From Erysipelotrichaceae bacterium (GTDB taxonomy: Bacteria; Bacillota_I; Bacilli_A; Erysipelotrichales; Coprobacillaceae), in assembly GCA_018365815.1 (NCBI GenBank), contig JAGZJH010000031.1, positions 1-24,700 of the forward strand: a DNA stretch of 24,700 bases. The letters are read 5' to 3'. How positions within the stretch are numbered: position 1 is the first letter of the stretch; each line of letters opens with the position of its first letter. This document shows, piece by piece, positions 1 through 8,000 of the stretch. A model generated the notes under the pieces. The model had not been told where the DNA came from. It saw nothing but the letters and a program-made list of their open reading frames with translations, and did not search any database. The position numbers and the translations under genes are program-made.

Positions 1-38
1 AATAAGGCATATGATATGGATTAATCATATGCCTTATT
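1..38 (-). terminator. Hairpin closing the left-edge small transcript
   Basis: A perfect 15-bp inverted repeat (1-15 and 24-38) with an 8-nt loop. Read on the minus strand it lies about 20 bases past the stop of the small gene at 60-140 and ends in an A/T-rich flank. The arms are symmetric, so it could act on either strand. What lies to its left is outside the window. Confidence 0.5.
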
Positions 39-59
39 TGAATATAAAGTGGCTCAGTT

Positions 60-140
60 TTAAAATGATTTGTGGATCACTTTTCGATTGACAAATACAC
101 AATTTTCATAAATAAATTCCAATGAATGGTTTGACTTCAT
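60..140 (-). CDS. Small 26-residue peptide gene of the mobile element, function unknown
   Basis: The minus strand reads ATG at 140 to a TAA at 60-62, giving 26 residues that begin MKSNHSLEFIYENC and end VIHKSF. Three independent signals support a real gene. An AGAGGTG Shine-Dalgarno sequence lies 5 bases before the ATG. A good promoter (TTGATT, 17-bp spacer, TATAAT) lies just upstream, and a hairpin follows the stop. The peptide is basic with one cysteine and has no membrane segment or signal peptide. I do not recognise it. It is transcribed divergently from the rep-int module, so a regulatory or toxin-like role is conceivable but unsupported. The short length keeps confidence moderate. Confidence 0.45.
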   Translation of the reverse strand: MKSNHSLEFIYENCVFVNRKVIHKSF

Positions 141-165
141 ATTACACCTCTTTCTAAAGTGGGGA

Positions 166-194
166 ATTATATAAGACAAATGCTAAAAAATCAA
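166..194 (-). promoter_or_regulatory. Promoter of the 26-residue minus-strand gene
   Basis: On the minus strand the -35 TTGATT (194-189) and -10 TATAAT (171-166) are separated by exactly 17 bp. This sigma-A-type match is followed after about 25 bases by the ribosome binding site and ATG at 140. Confidence 0.6.
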
Positions 195-280
195 CCAAAA
201 TAAACCCACTGTCAAAAAGTATAATAACACACGTAAAGAATGCTAGCAAATCTTTATACATTAAAAGGAGGAAAATGAAA

Positions 281-622
281 ATGAAATATTTAAGACAATT
301 TGAATATTTTGATTGGAACGCATTTGCAAAAGAAAAGGAATTTATGACAATTAGCCTTGCTCCGTTAGTAGATTTCAACACGAAAGAAGTACAAGGTACA
401 AAACTAGCTATTGTAATTATAAAGGACGGTACTTCTTACAATCAAAAAGAAGGAGAGCAAGGTTCAAATCTTTTTGAAAAAATAACAGTAAAAATTCCTA
501 AACAAATTGATGTTCCAATGAATGTTAAAGTTCAATTAAAGAATGTTTTATGTAATGTTTATGGAGATTATCGTAATCAACTTTCTGTTTATGCAGAAGA
601 TATTATCGTAATTGGGAAGTAA
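281..622 (+). CDS. Small OB-fold-like protein of ICE/IME elements, function unassigned
   Basis: This is the first gene of the plus-strand element module. An ATG at 275 is in frame, but the strong AAGGAGG (265-271) is only 3 bases from it and 9 bases from the ATG at 281, so 281 is chosen (113 residues). There are no membrane segments. The second half is rich in alternating beta-type residues (FEKITVKIP, MNVKVQLKNV, LSVYAEDIIVI), resembling small OB-fold, SSB-like or DUF961-like proteins that open the Tn916-type DNA-processing module. That family link is inference from general pattern and position, not a confirmed match. It is about 130 bases upstream of rep, so a role in handling single-stranded DNA during replication or transfer is plausible. 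Confidence 0.7.
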   Translation: MKYLRQFEYFDWNAFAKEKEFMTISLAPLVDFNTKEVQGTKLAIVIIKDGTSYNQKEGEQGSNLFEKITVKIPKQIDVPMNVKVQLKNVLCNVYGDYRNQLSVYAEDIIVIGK

Positions 623-637
623 TCTCATCATGAATAG

Positions 638-673
638 GTGGAATGAGTGCCCTTAAAGGGCACGAATTTCCAC
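638..673. other. Stem-loop between the first element gene and the origin
   Basis: An inner stem of GTGCCC/GGGCAC (647-652 with 658-663) is enclosed by an outer stem GTGGAA/TTCCAC (638-643 with 668-673). It follows the preceding stop codon by 15 bases and lacks a convincing T-run. It may stabilise or terminate the upstream transcript, or be part of the origin beside it. Confidence 0.5.
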
Positions 674-676
674 ACT

Positions 677-726
677 TTGCTAAGGTCAAGTATTACCCTT
701 AGCAATACACAAGTAGCATGTAGCAT
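677..726 (+). other. Putative CRESS-type replication/transfer origin with iterons
   Basis: A perfect 9-bp stem (677-685 TTGCTAAGG with 697-705 CCTTAGCAA) carries an 11-nt loop ending in AAGTATTAC (688-696). This fits the NANTATTAC nonanucleotide at the origins of circular Rep-encoding single-stranded DNA viruses and related plasmids. The Rep nick there falls between T7 and A8, here 694/695. Two tandem GTAGCAT copies (713-726) sit 7 bases from the stem, as Rep-binding iterons do in those origins. The rep start codon is at 753. The sequence match is direct; function is inferred from the family of the adjacent Rep. Confidence 0.7.
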
Positions 727-752
727 TAAAGATACAAAAAGGAGTGATATTT

Positions 753-1718
753 ATGGGAAACCCACAATCGAGAAAATGGAATATAGTAATAAATAATCCG
801 CAAGAATATGAACTAACAAGAGAAATTATTATTGATAGATTGAATAGTCTTTTTCCAAATTATTATTGTATAAGTGATGAAATTTCAAAAAGTGGAACAC
901 CACATACACACATTTTTATATATAGGAAATCTCCTATCAGATTTTCAACAATTCGTGCTAAATTTGTAACTTGCCATTGCGAAAAAGCACTAGGAACAAT
1001 CGAAGAAAATCGTTCATATATAAAAAAGGATAAAGCGAAATGGGGTGATTCTGAAAAATTTGAGACTCGAATTGAGGGAAGTTTCTATGAATGGGGAGAA
1101 ACGCTAAATGAGAAACAAGAAAAAAATCCACTAAATTATGAAGTCATCAAGGATTTAGAAGATGGAAAAGTAATTGGAGAAATTGTTTCAGATAGACCTG
1201 AACTTATTTTCAAGGTTAAACAAATCGAAGCATTGAAAGAGGCTTTGCTTATTAAAAATGCAAATAAGTTTCGCTCGCTTTCGGTAATATATTGTTTTGG
1301 ACAACATAATGTCGGAAAAACAAAAATGGTGTATGAATGCCACGAACCTATTGATATTTGTAGAATAACCAACTATAGAAAACATAAAGAGATGAGTTAT
1401 GACACTTATCATGGGGAAAAAGTTTTATTGTTGGATAACTTTAAAAATTCCCTTTATATTGATGATTTGATAGCATTGTTAGACATATTTCCAATGTATC
1501 TTCCTGCTAGGTTCTATGATAGATACAGTGTATATGAGTATGTATATTTGCTTTCTGTTTTACCACTAGAAAATCAATACGAAGATATTCAAAAACATTA
1601 TCCTTTAAAGTGGAACGCTTTGATAAACAAAATTAATAAAATAATAGAAATCAAAGTGACGGGAGAAGTAATAGAGCATGAGAAAGAGAGGTACATTATA
1701 CATAATGAAAAAGATTGA
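753..1718 (+). CDS. rep: CRESS-like Rep: HUH endonuclease plus superfamily 3 helicase
   Basis: A 321-residue rolling-circle initiator that would nick and join single-stranded DNA at the adjacent stem-loop and unwind it. The start is the ATG at 753, 8 bases after AAAGGAG; an upstream in-frame GTG overlaps that site. The N-terminal endonuclease shows motif I WNIVINNP (residues 9-16), the HUH motif HTHIFIY (H51, H53) and motif III YIKKD (Y89 as nicking tyrosine, K92). The C-terminal P-loop domain has Walker A GQHNVGKT (183-190) and Walker B VLLLDN (224-229). This virus-type HUH plus helicase layout is known from CRESS viruses, from pCRESS plasmids, and as noncanonical relaxases of streptococcal mobilizable elements. 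No other relaxase gene is visible, so it may serve replication and transfer together. Its 3' end overlaps the FtsK-like gene. Confidence 0.88.
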   Translation: MGNPQSRKWNIVINNPQEYELTREIIIDRLNSLFPNYYCISDEISKSGTPHTHIFIYRKSPIRFSTIRAKFVTCHCEKALGTIEENRSYIKKDKAKWGDSEKFETRIEGSFYEWGETLNEKQEKNPLNYEVIKDLEDGKVIGEIVSDRPELIFKVKQIEALKEALLIKNANKFRSLSVIYCFGQHNVGKTKMVYECHEPIDICRITNYRKHKEMSYDTYHGEKVLLLDNFKNSLYIDDLIALLDIFPMYLPARFYDRYSVYEYVYLLSVLPLENQYEDIQKHYPLKWNALINKINKIIEIKVTGEVIEHEKERYIIHNEKD

Positions 1719-2997
1719 AAATTTAATATTTCGATTATTTAATGGTATAAGAGAAATTATTTATAATAGAAAAAAACTAGTTTTGTTTATTTGTATTATC
1801 TTAATGTTCTATGTATTAAATGGTTTGGAATGGGTGTATTACTCTATTTTGCCCCAAAATATTATAAGTGAGTTTGTTATTGCAGTGATAAAGCCAATAG
1901 TACTATTTTTAACTGTGATAGTATTTGGAACACCTAGAGGAACGCATAAACTATCAAAAGGTTTTTATAAAATAGGTTTTCATAATAAAGAATATGAAAT
2001 TCCTCGACTATTAAATAGAAAACATTTATCAAAAGAAACAGATATAGAGGTTTATACATTTTATAGTCCTTATCTTTCCTTAACGGATTGGGAAAATTCA
2101 CAAGACAGAATTGAAACATTGTTAGGATATGACATTTTACAAATAAAGTTTAGCAAACACAATAAAAAGATTATTAATGTTTATATCGTTGATTTAGATA
2201 AATTCTTTTCAAAAACTATACTTTGGAAAGATGAAATGCTAGTTGATGATGATTGTACTTTACTTTTAGGAGTTTCTGCTTTTGAAAAAGTAAAAATAAA
2301 CTTAAATAATGTAGCTCATTCCCTGGTTGCTGGTGGCACTGGCTCTGGAAAGACCATGCTATTTAAACTTTGTTTAAGGCAATGTCTATTAAAAAATATG
2401 GAAGTCTATATTGCTGATTTTAAGGGTGGACTTGATTTTAATGAAATTTGGCATAAACATTGTAAAATCATCACTTTAGAACAAGATTTTCTTGATACAT
2501 TGATTTCCATTAAAACAGAAATGAATAGAAGAAGAGATATTTTGGTTTCTCATTCTTGTAGAAATATTGAAGAATATAACAGTAAAAATGATGAAAAATT
2601 AAATCGTATCATAATAGCATGTGATGAAGTAGCTGAATTACTTGATAAAACAGGTTTGAAAAAAAGTACCAATAAAGAAAAATTAGAACTTATGGAAAAA
2701 ATAGAGGAACACATTACGTCTATTTCTCGATTAGGGCGTGCTTTTGGAGTACACCTTATTCTATCAACACAAAAACCGTCAGCAGATATTATTAACGGAC
2801 AGATAAAAATAAATTTAGGAAATAGAATTTGTGGAAGTGCAGATAAAATTTTATCTCAAATGGTATTGGAAAATAATTCTGCCCTTGAAAAAATACCACC
2901 AAATTCAAAGGGTGTATTTATCAATCAAAATGATGTACTTTTTAAATCGTTCTTGCTTGATGAAAATAATTTAATCTTATCTAAAAAAGGAGTGTGA
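1678..2997 (+). CDS. FtsK/SpoIIIE-type coupling ATPase (TcpA/Tn916 Orf21-like)
   Basis: A 439-residue DNA-pumping ATPase of the element, expected at the membrane to hand the nicked DNA-protein complex to a secretion channel. Two hydrophobic segments lie near the N-terminus (about residues 34-60 and 68-82). A single FtsK motor domain follows, with Walker A AGGTGSGKT (218-226), Walker B IIIACDE (D316, E317) and a downstream LILSTQKP motif. It lacks the long linker and gamma domain of chromosomal FtsK, which fits a conjugative coupling protein. The start is ambiguous: ATG 1678, 9 bases after GGGAGAAG and inside the rep 3' end, or ATG 1705 with AGAGAGG 13 bases away. Overlap with rep suggests translational coupling. 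No other mating-channel gene is in the window, so the element is probably mobilizable rather than self-transmissible. Confidence 0.9.
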   Translation: MRKRGTLYIMKKIENLIFRLFNGIREIIYNRKKLVLFICIILMFYVLNGLEWVYYSILPQNIISEFVIAVIKPIVLFLTVIVFGTPRGTHKLSKGFYKIGFHNKEYEIPRLLNRKHLSKETDIEVYTFYSPYLSLTDWENSQDRIETLLGYDILQIKFSKHNKKIINVYIVDLDKFFSKTILWKDEMLVDDDCTLLLGVSAFEKVKINLNNVAHSLVAGGTGSGKTMLFKLCLRQCLLKNMEVYIADFKGGLDFNEIWHKHCKIITLEQDFLDTLISIKTEMNRRRDILVSHSCRNIEEYNSKNDEKLNRIIIACDEVAELLDKTGLKKSTNKEKLELMEKIEEHITSISRLGRAFGVHLILSTQKPSADIINGQIKINLGNRICGSADKILSQMVLENNSALEKIPPNSKGVFINQNDVLFKSFLLDENNLILSKKGV

Positions 2998-3002
2998 TAT
3001 AG

Positions 3003-3203
3003 ATGAAACAAGTTGTACCTATACATCAAAAATATTTATTGTCCATTGAAGAAGCAAGTCAATATTTTCACATTGGCGAAAATAAATTACGAAAAATTGC
3101 AGAAGAACATAAAAATGCAAATTGGCTCTTTTACAACGGACAGCGTTTGTTAATCAAGCGAAAATTATTTGAAAATGTTTTAGATGAACTAGATACGATC
3201 TAA
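3003..3203 (+). CDS. xis: Tn916-type excisionase
   Basis: A 66-residue basic winged-helix protein of the size of Tn916 Xis. It has the MerR/Xis-like opening LSIEEASQYFHIGENKLRKI, where helix-turn-helix recognition is expected, and a C-terminal wing with NGQRLLIKRKLFE. Such proteins bend element ends and steer the integrase towards excision. An AAAAAGGAG site lies 10 bases before the ATG and overlaps the end of the coupling-protein gene, so the two are co-translated. The int gene follows after a hairpin-containing gap of 78 bases, the usual xis-int arrangement. Confidence 0.88.
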   Translation: MKQVVPIHQKYLLSIEEASQYFHIGENKLRKIAEEHKNANWLFYNGQRLLIKRKLFENVLDELDTI

Positions 3204-3211
3204 TGAAATCA

Positions 3212-3258
3212 AGCCTTGTTTATGATATACTCTGATTAGTCATATTCAAGGCTCTTTT
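3212..3258 (+). terminator. Hairpin between xis and int, possible attenuator
   Basis: A two-part stem, AGCCTTG/CAAGGCT (3212-3218 with 3247-3253) and TATGA/TCATA (3221-3225 with 3240-3244), separated by a symmetric TT/TT internal loop and followed by CTTTT. The int ribosome binding site begins 12 bases later. The hairpin could lower int expression relative to xis, or terminate the rep-xis transcript. Confidence 0.55.
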
Positions 3259-3281
3259 CATAAGCGAAAGGAGTTCATAGC

Positions 3282-4460
3282 ATGAAAAGGACAGATAACA
3301 AAGGAAGATTGTTAAAAAACGGAGAGAGCCAACGAAAAGACGGTAGATATTGTTATAAATACATAGAAAAAAATGGACAAGTAAAGTTTGTTTATTCTTG
3401 GAAATTAGTTGCAACAGACAGAGTGCCAAAAGGAAAAAGAGATTGTGTTGCACTTCGTGATATGATTAAGACAATACAAAAAGATTTAGATGATGGTATT
3501 GATACGAGTAATAAAAATATGACAGTATGCATGTTATATAGTCGATATATTAACAGTAGAGCAAATGTCAGAAAAGCAACAGTACAAGGCAGAAATAGCC
3601 TTATGGAAGTCTTAAAAAATGATAGTTTGGGAAATATGAGCATTGATAAAGTAAAAATGTCAGTAGCGAAAGCATGGGCATATAGAATGAAAGAGAAGTA
3701 TTCTTTTAATACAATCAAGAATATGAAAAGAAGTCTTAATGCAACTTTTCATCTTGCCATTCAAGATGATTTATTAAGGAAAAATCCTTTTGACTTTACC
3801 TTAACCGATGTTATTGAAAACGATACTAAAAAGAAAGTGGCATTGACAGAGGAACAAACTAACGCACTTCTTGATTTTGCAAAAGAAGATGATACTTATA
3901 AAGCTTATTATTCTGAAATTATTGTTTTGGTAAATACAGGATTGCGTGTTTCTGAAATGTGTGGACTAACACTTTCTGATATTGATTTTGATAATCGTAT
4001 GATTGATATTAACCACCAACTAAAAAAAGATAAAGACGGTTATTATACAGAGCCACCGAAAAGTGATAGTGGTTATCGTAAAGTACCTATGACTGATTTA
4101 GTCTATGAAACACTTAAAAATGTAATTCAAAACAGAAAGAATGCCTACCCCATAGAAGTTGACGGTTATAAAGGTTTTGTTTTTCTTAATAAGCATGGCT
4201 ATCCTATGTATAATGCTTACTATACTAGCACATTTAGTAACCTTACGAAGAAATATAGGAAGATTACAAAAAACGAAATTCCCAATATTACACCACATAT
4301 TTTAAGGCATACATTTTGTACGAACATGGCAAACAAAGGAATGACACCAAACAACTTACAATATGTTATGGGGCATAAAAATATTACAATGACACTCGGC
4401 TATTATGCACATGGTAGTTATTTATCGGCACAAACAGAAATGCAAAGACTTACTGCATAA
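3282..4460 (+). CDS. int: Tn916-family tyrosine integrase
   Basis: A 392-residue site-specific recombinase that inserts and excises the element. An N-terminal arm-binding domain (about 1-70) starts with basic residues and YKYIEKNGQVKFVYSWKL, as in Tn916 Int. A SAM-like core-binding domain (about 80-170) and the catalytic domain follow. Catalytic residues visible are R222 (GLRVSEM), H339 and R342 (HILRHTF), H365 (GHKN) and the nucleophile Y375 (GYYAH). Length and order fit a full, active enzyme. AAAGGAG stands 9 bases before the ATG. The gene is transcribed outward towards the element end, and matching integrase-binding repeats begin 4 bases after the stop. Confidence 0.95.
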   Translation: MKRTDNKGRLLKNGESQRKDGRYCYKYIEKNGQVKFVYSWKLVATDRVPKGKRDCVALRDMIKTIQKDLDDGIDTSNKNMTVCMLYSRYINSRANVRKATVQGRNSLMEVLKNDSLGNMSIDKVKMSVAKAWAYRMKEKYSFNTIKNMKRSLNATFHLAIQDDLLRKNPFDFTLTDVIENDTKKKVALTEEQTNALLDFAKEDDTYKAYYSEIIVLVNTGLRVSEMCGLTLSDIDFDNRMIDINHQLKKDKDGYYTEPPKSDSGYRKVPMTDLVYETLKNVIQNRKNAYPIEVDGYKGFVFLNKHGYPMYNAYYTSTFSNLTKKYRKITKNEIPNITPHILRHTFCTNMANKGMTPNNLQYVMGHKNITMTLGYYAHGSYLSAQTEMQRLTA

Positions 4461-4463
4461 CTG

Positions 4464-4485
4464 TACTACTAAATTTACTACTTTA
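4464..4485. repeat. DR2-like integrase arm-binding site
   Basis: Just after the int stop, the palindromic stretch 4464-4485 contains AGTAGTAAATTT on the minus strand and a second inverted TAGTAGT. It closely resembles the GAGTAGTAAATTC core of the DR2 sites bound by the Tn916 Int N-terminal domain (from memory of that system). Its place at the int end of the element agrees. Confidence 0.65.
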
Positions 4486-4506
4486 GACAAGAAAAGATTG
4501 AGCAAC

Positions 4507-4599
4507 TTTAAGAACATTTAAGACATTATCTATCGTATAAAAAAGTCCTTATTCCCTATATAATAAGGGTTTAAGAACTTTTGAGAATGTTTAAGAAAA
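4507..4599 (+). repeat. Clusters of 10-bp repeats at the element end
   Basis: Two head-to-tail copies (TTTAAGAACA, TTTAAGACAT; 4507-4526) and three more (TTTAAGAACT, TTTGAGAATG, TTTAAGAAAA; 4570-4599) share TTTRAGA at exact 10-bp spacing, one helical turn. Between them is a CCTTATT/AATAAGG stem (4547-4553 with 4562-4568). Terminal repeats recognised by integrase or excisionase are expected here. The element boundary is probably at or shortly after 4599, but without the other end it cannot be fixed. Confidence 0.6.
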
Positions 4600-4990
4600 T
4601 TTGTAATTTATTATTTTATCTTTAATTTACACTTAATATAAAAAATAAAATTTTACTATGCAAATGTTACTTTGATGGATAGATTTGAACTAATTTTTAC
4701 TTTTTTTATAAAATCATTTATTCTTTATTAATTATGTATCAATTTCTTCTATCTAAACATTTTAGTGAACTCATCTAATTTAAATTTATTAGCAAATTAG
4801 ATTAACTACACAATTCTGGTTTTAATTGATTCCTGAGATTAAAGAGAAATGTGCTTCATTATTTAATATTATTGATTATTATGATATTTTATAAAATTCT
4901 ATTTGCCTTTTTGTATTAGCGGACTAATCAAATAGTTAAATAGTCAAATAATCTAGAAAAAAATATATTATTCAGTGATTTATTAAACTT
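4600..4990. other. AT-rich gap between element end and the rpoC terminator
   Basis: About 390 bases with no credible gene: no open frame with a ribosome binding site on either strand. It is very A/T-rich with runs of A and T, the kind of bent target that Tn916-type integrases favour. The element-chromosome junction should lie near its left side. No tRNA or further repeat was found. Confidence 0.5.
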
Positions 4991-5035
4991 AAAAGAGATC
5001 TCAAATTAGTTGTTTAACCTTATGAAATCTCTTTT
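4991..5035. terminator. Terminator of the rpoBC transcript
   Basis: A 9-bp stem AAAAGAGAT/ATCTCTTTT (4991-4999 with 5027-5035), about 50 bases past the rpoC stop on the minus strand. A T-rich tail follows on both strands, so it may also stop transcription coming from int. Confidence 0.65.
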
Positions 5036-5085
5036 TGATTAATATTTAAAATTAATTATTAGAATTAGACAATCGTTATTTATTA

Positions 5086-8000
5086 TTAAGCCTCTACTTC
5101 ATCTAAGTCATCATTTTCTTCTGTTTCAACTATATCAAAATCATTTTCTTCATCAAAGTCATTTAATGTATCAAAATCAAACTCTTCTTCTTCATTTGCT
5201 GCTTCTAATTCTGCTTTTTGTTCAGGTGAAAGTAATGGACCTCTTAAACCTGTTCCTGCTGGCAATAATTTACCGATAATTACGTTTTCTTTTAATCCAC
5301 GTAAATTATCTTTTTTACCTTTAATTGCAGCATCTGTTAAGATACGAGTTGTTTCTTGGAATGAAGCGGCAGATAAGAATGATTCAGTTTCTAGTGAAGC
5401 TTTAGTAATACCAAGTAAGATAGGTCTTGCAACGGCAGGACGCTTTTTACTGCTTAAAACTTCTTTGTTTAATTCAGTAAATCTTGAAACACTAATATGA
5501 GTTCCTGGTAAAGCACCAGTGTCCCCACCTTCAACAACACTCATTTTTCTTAACATTTGTCTTACAATAACTTCAATGTGTTTATCTGAAATTTCAATCC
5601 CTTGAATACGATATACTTTTTGTACTTCTTTTAAGATGTAGTTTTCAACTGCTTTAATATCTGCAACGGCTAATAATTCTTTTGGATCAATTGAACCTTC
5701 AGTGATTTTTCCACCAATTTCAACTTCATCTCCTGTTTTAACACGGAGTTTTGCACCATAAGGTGCTAAATAACTTCTTGTTTCCAAATCATTAGCAACA
5801 ACTACTTCAGCACGACCATCATGATCTAAAATTGCTGAAACAGTTCCTTCAATTTCAGAAATAATTGATTTTGCTTTTGGATTACGTGCTTCAAATAACT
5901 CTTGAATACGAGGTAACCCTTGAGTAATGTCTGCCCCACCGGCCACACCACCCATGTGGAAAGTACGCATTGTAAGCTGTGTACCTGGTTCACCGATTGA
6001 TTGAGCAGCCATGATACCAATTGCTTCTCCAATTTCAACAACTTCGCCAGTAGCTAAGTTACGTCCATAACATTTTTGACAAATTCCATGTTTTGCATTA
6101 CATCCAAGTACAGAACGAATTTCGACTTCTTTAATACCTGCATTAACAATTTGATTTGCTAAATCTTCATTAATCATTTCATCTTTAGCGACGATTACTT
6201 CACCTGTTATAGGGTGTAAAACATCTTTTTGTGAGAAACGACCAACTAATCTGTCATATAATGGAGCGATAATAGAATTATCTGAAGTATCGAATAAGTC
6301 AGATACCACAAACCCTTTATCAGTTCCACAATCTTCTTCTGTGATAATGACATCTTGAGCAACGTCTACTAAACGACGTGTTAAGTATCCTGAATCGGCA
6401 GTTTTTAAGGCAGTATCGGTAGAACCTTTACGTGCACCGTGAGTAGAAATAAAGAATTCAGATGCTGTTAAACCTTCTCTAAATGAAGATTTAATTGGTA
6501 ATTCAATAGTTTCCCCTTTAGGGTTTGACATCAATCCACGCATACCTACTAACTGAGTAAAGTTTGAAACGTTACCACGCGCCCCAGAATCAGACATGAT
6601 GAAGATTGGGTTAAGTGGATTACTTTCGAAATCTTCTTTAACGACATCTTGTACTTTATCTTTAACATTTGTCCATAATGAAATAACTTGTTGTTTACGT
6701 TCTTCTTCTGTTAATTTACCTTTACGATAGAAACGTTTGATTTGTTCAAGTTTTAAATCTGCTTCATCAAATAATTTAAATTTACGTTCTGGAATTTGAA
6801 TATCATTAGCTGATACCGTAATTCCTGCAATTGTTGAATAATAGAAACCTTGATCTTTCATTTTATCAAGCATAACGCTTGTTTCTGACATTTTTGAAGT
6901 TTTAAACACTTCGTTAATGATGTTACCTAATGCTTTTTTATCTAAAGGTTTAATAATTGGTTGATTTTTAATATGTTCTTTAATGTTAGTTCCCATTGGA
7001 ACAAAGAAACGTGATGGTGTTGCCACTAAGTTTTCTTTCGATGGCTCATTGACATATGGGAAGTTTCCAGTAAAGATAGTATTGAAAATAACTTTCCCTA
7101 CTGAAGTAATTAAATAACTATTGTTTTGTTCTTTAGTAAATGTTTCATTTTTTAAAGAACTTGCTTTAATTGCAATACGAGAATGCAAGTGAACCACTTT
7201 AGCGTTGTATGCTAATAATACTTCGTTTACATCTTTAAATACGCTACCTTCACCAGGTGCACCAGCTTTTTCAAAAGTTAAGTAGTAGTTACCTAATACC
7301 ATGTCTTGTGATGGTGTAACGATTGGTTTACCATCTTTAGGACCTAAGATGTTGTTTGAACCTAACATTAATTGACGAGCTTCTTGAATTGCTTCGTCAG
7401 ATAAAGGTACATGGACCGCCATTTGGTCCCCATCGAAATCGGCATTGAATGCTGGACACACTAATGGGTGAAGACGAATAGCGCGACCTTCTACTAATTT
7501 TGGTTCAAAGGCTTGAATTCCTAATCTATGAAGAGTAGGTGCACGATTTAATAAAACTGGGTGTTGTTTAATTACTCGTTCAACAATTGGCCAAATTTTA
7601 TCATCCATTTTGTCAATTAATCTTTCAGCAGCTTTGATATTTGTTGCTAATCCATCACCGACTAATCCAGAGATAACAAACGGTTTAAATAAATTTAATG
7701 CCATTTCACGTGGAATTCCACATTGATACATTTTTAAATCAGGTCCAACGGCAATAACTGAACGTCCAGAATAATCGACACGTTTACCTAATAAGTTTTG
7801 TCTAAAACGACCTTGTTTCCCTTTTAATGTATGTGATAAAGATTTTAATGGTCTAGATCCTGCTCCAGTAATTGGTTTAGAACGACGACCGTTATCAATT
7901 AAAGCATCAACTGCTTCTTGTAACATACGTTTTTCGTTTTGAACGATAATTGAAGGTGTGCCAAGTTCTAATAATTTTTTAAGACGATTATTACGAGTGA

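Noticed and set aside
154..381. 75-codon minus-strand frame over the left promoter region
   Set aside because: No ribosome binding site, and it overlaps the well-supported gene at 281 and the small-gene promoter.
4600..4990. tRNA gene as integration target beside the integrase
   Set aside because: No cloverleaf or T-loop sequence is visible; the integrase is of the Tn916 type, which uses AT-rich sites rather than tRNA genes.
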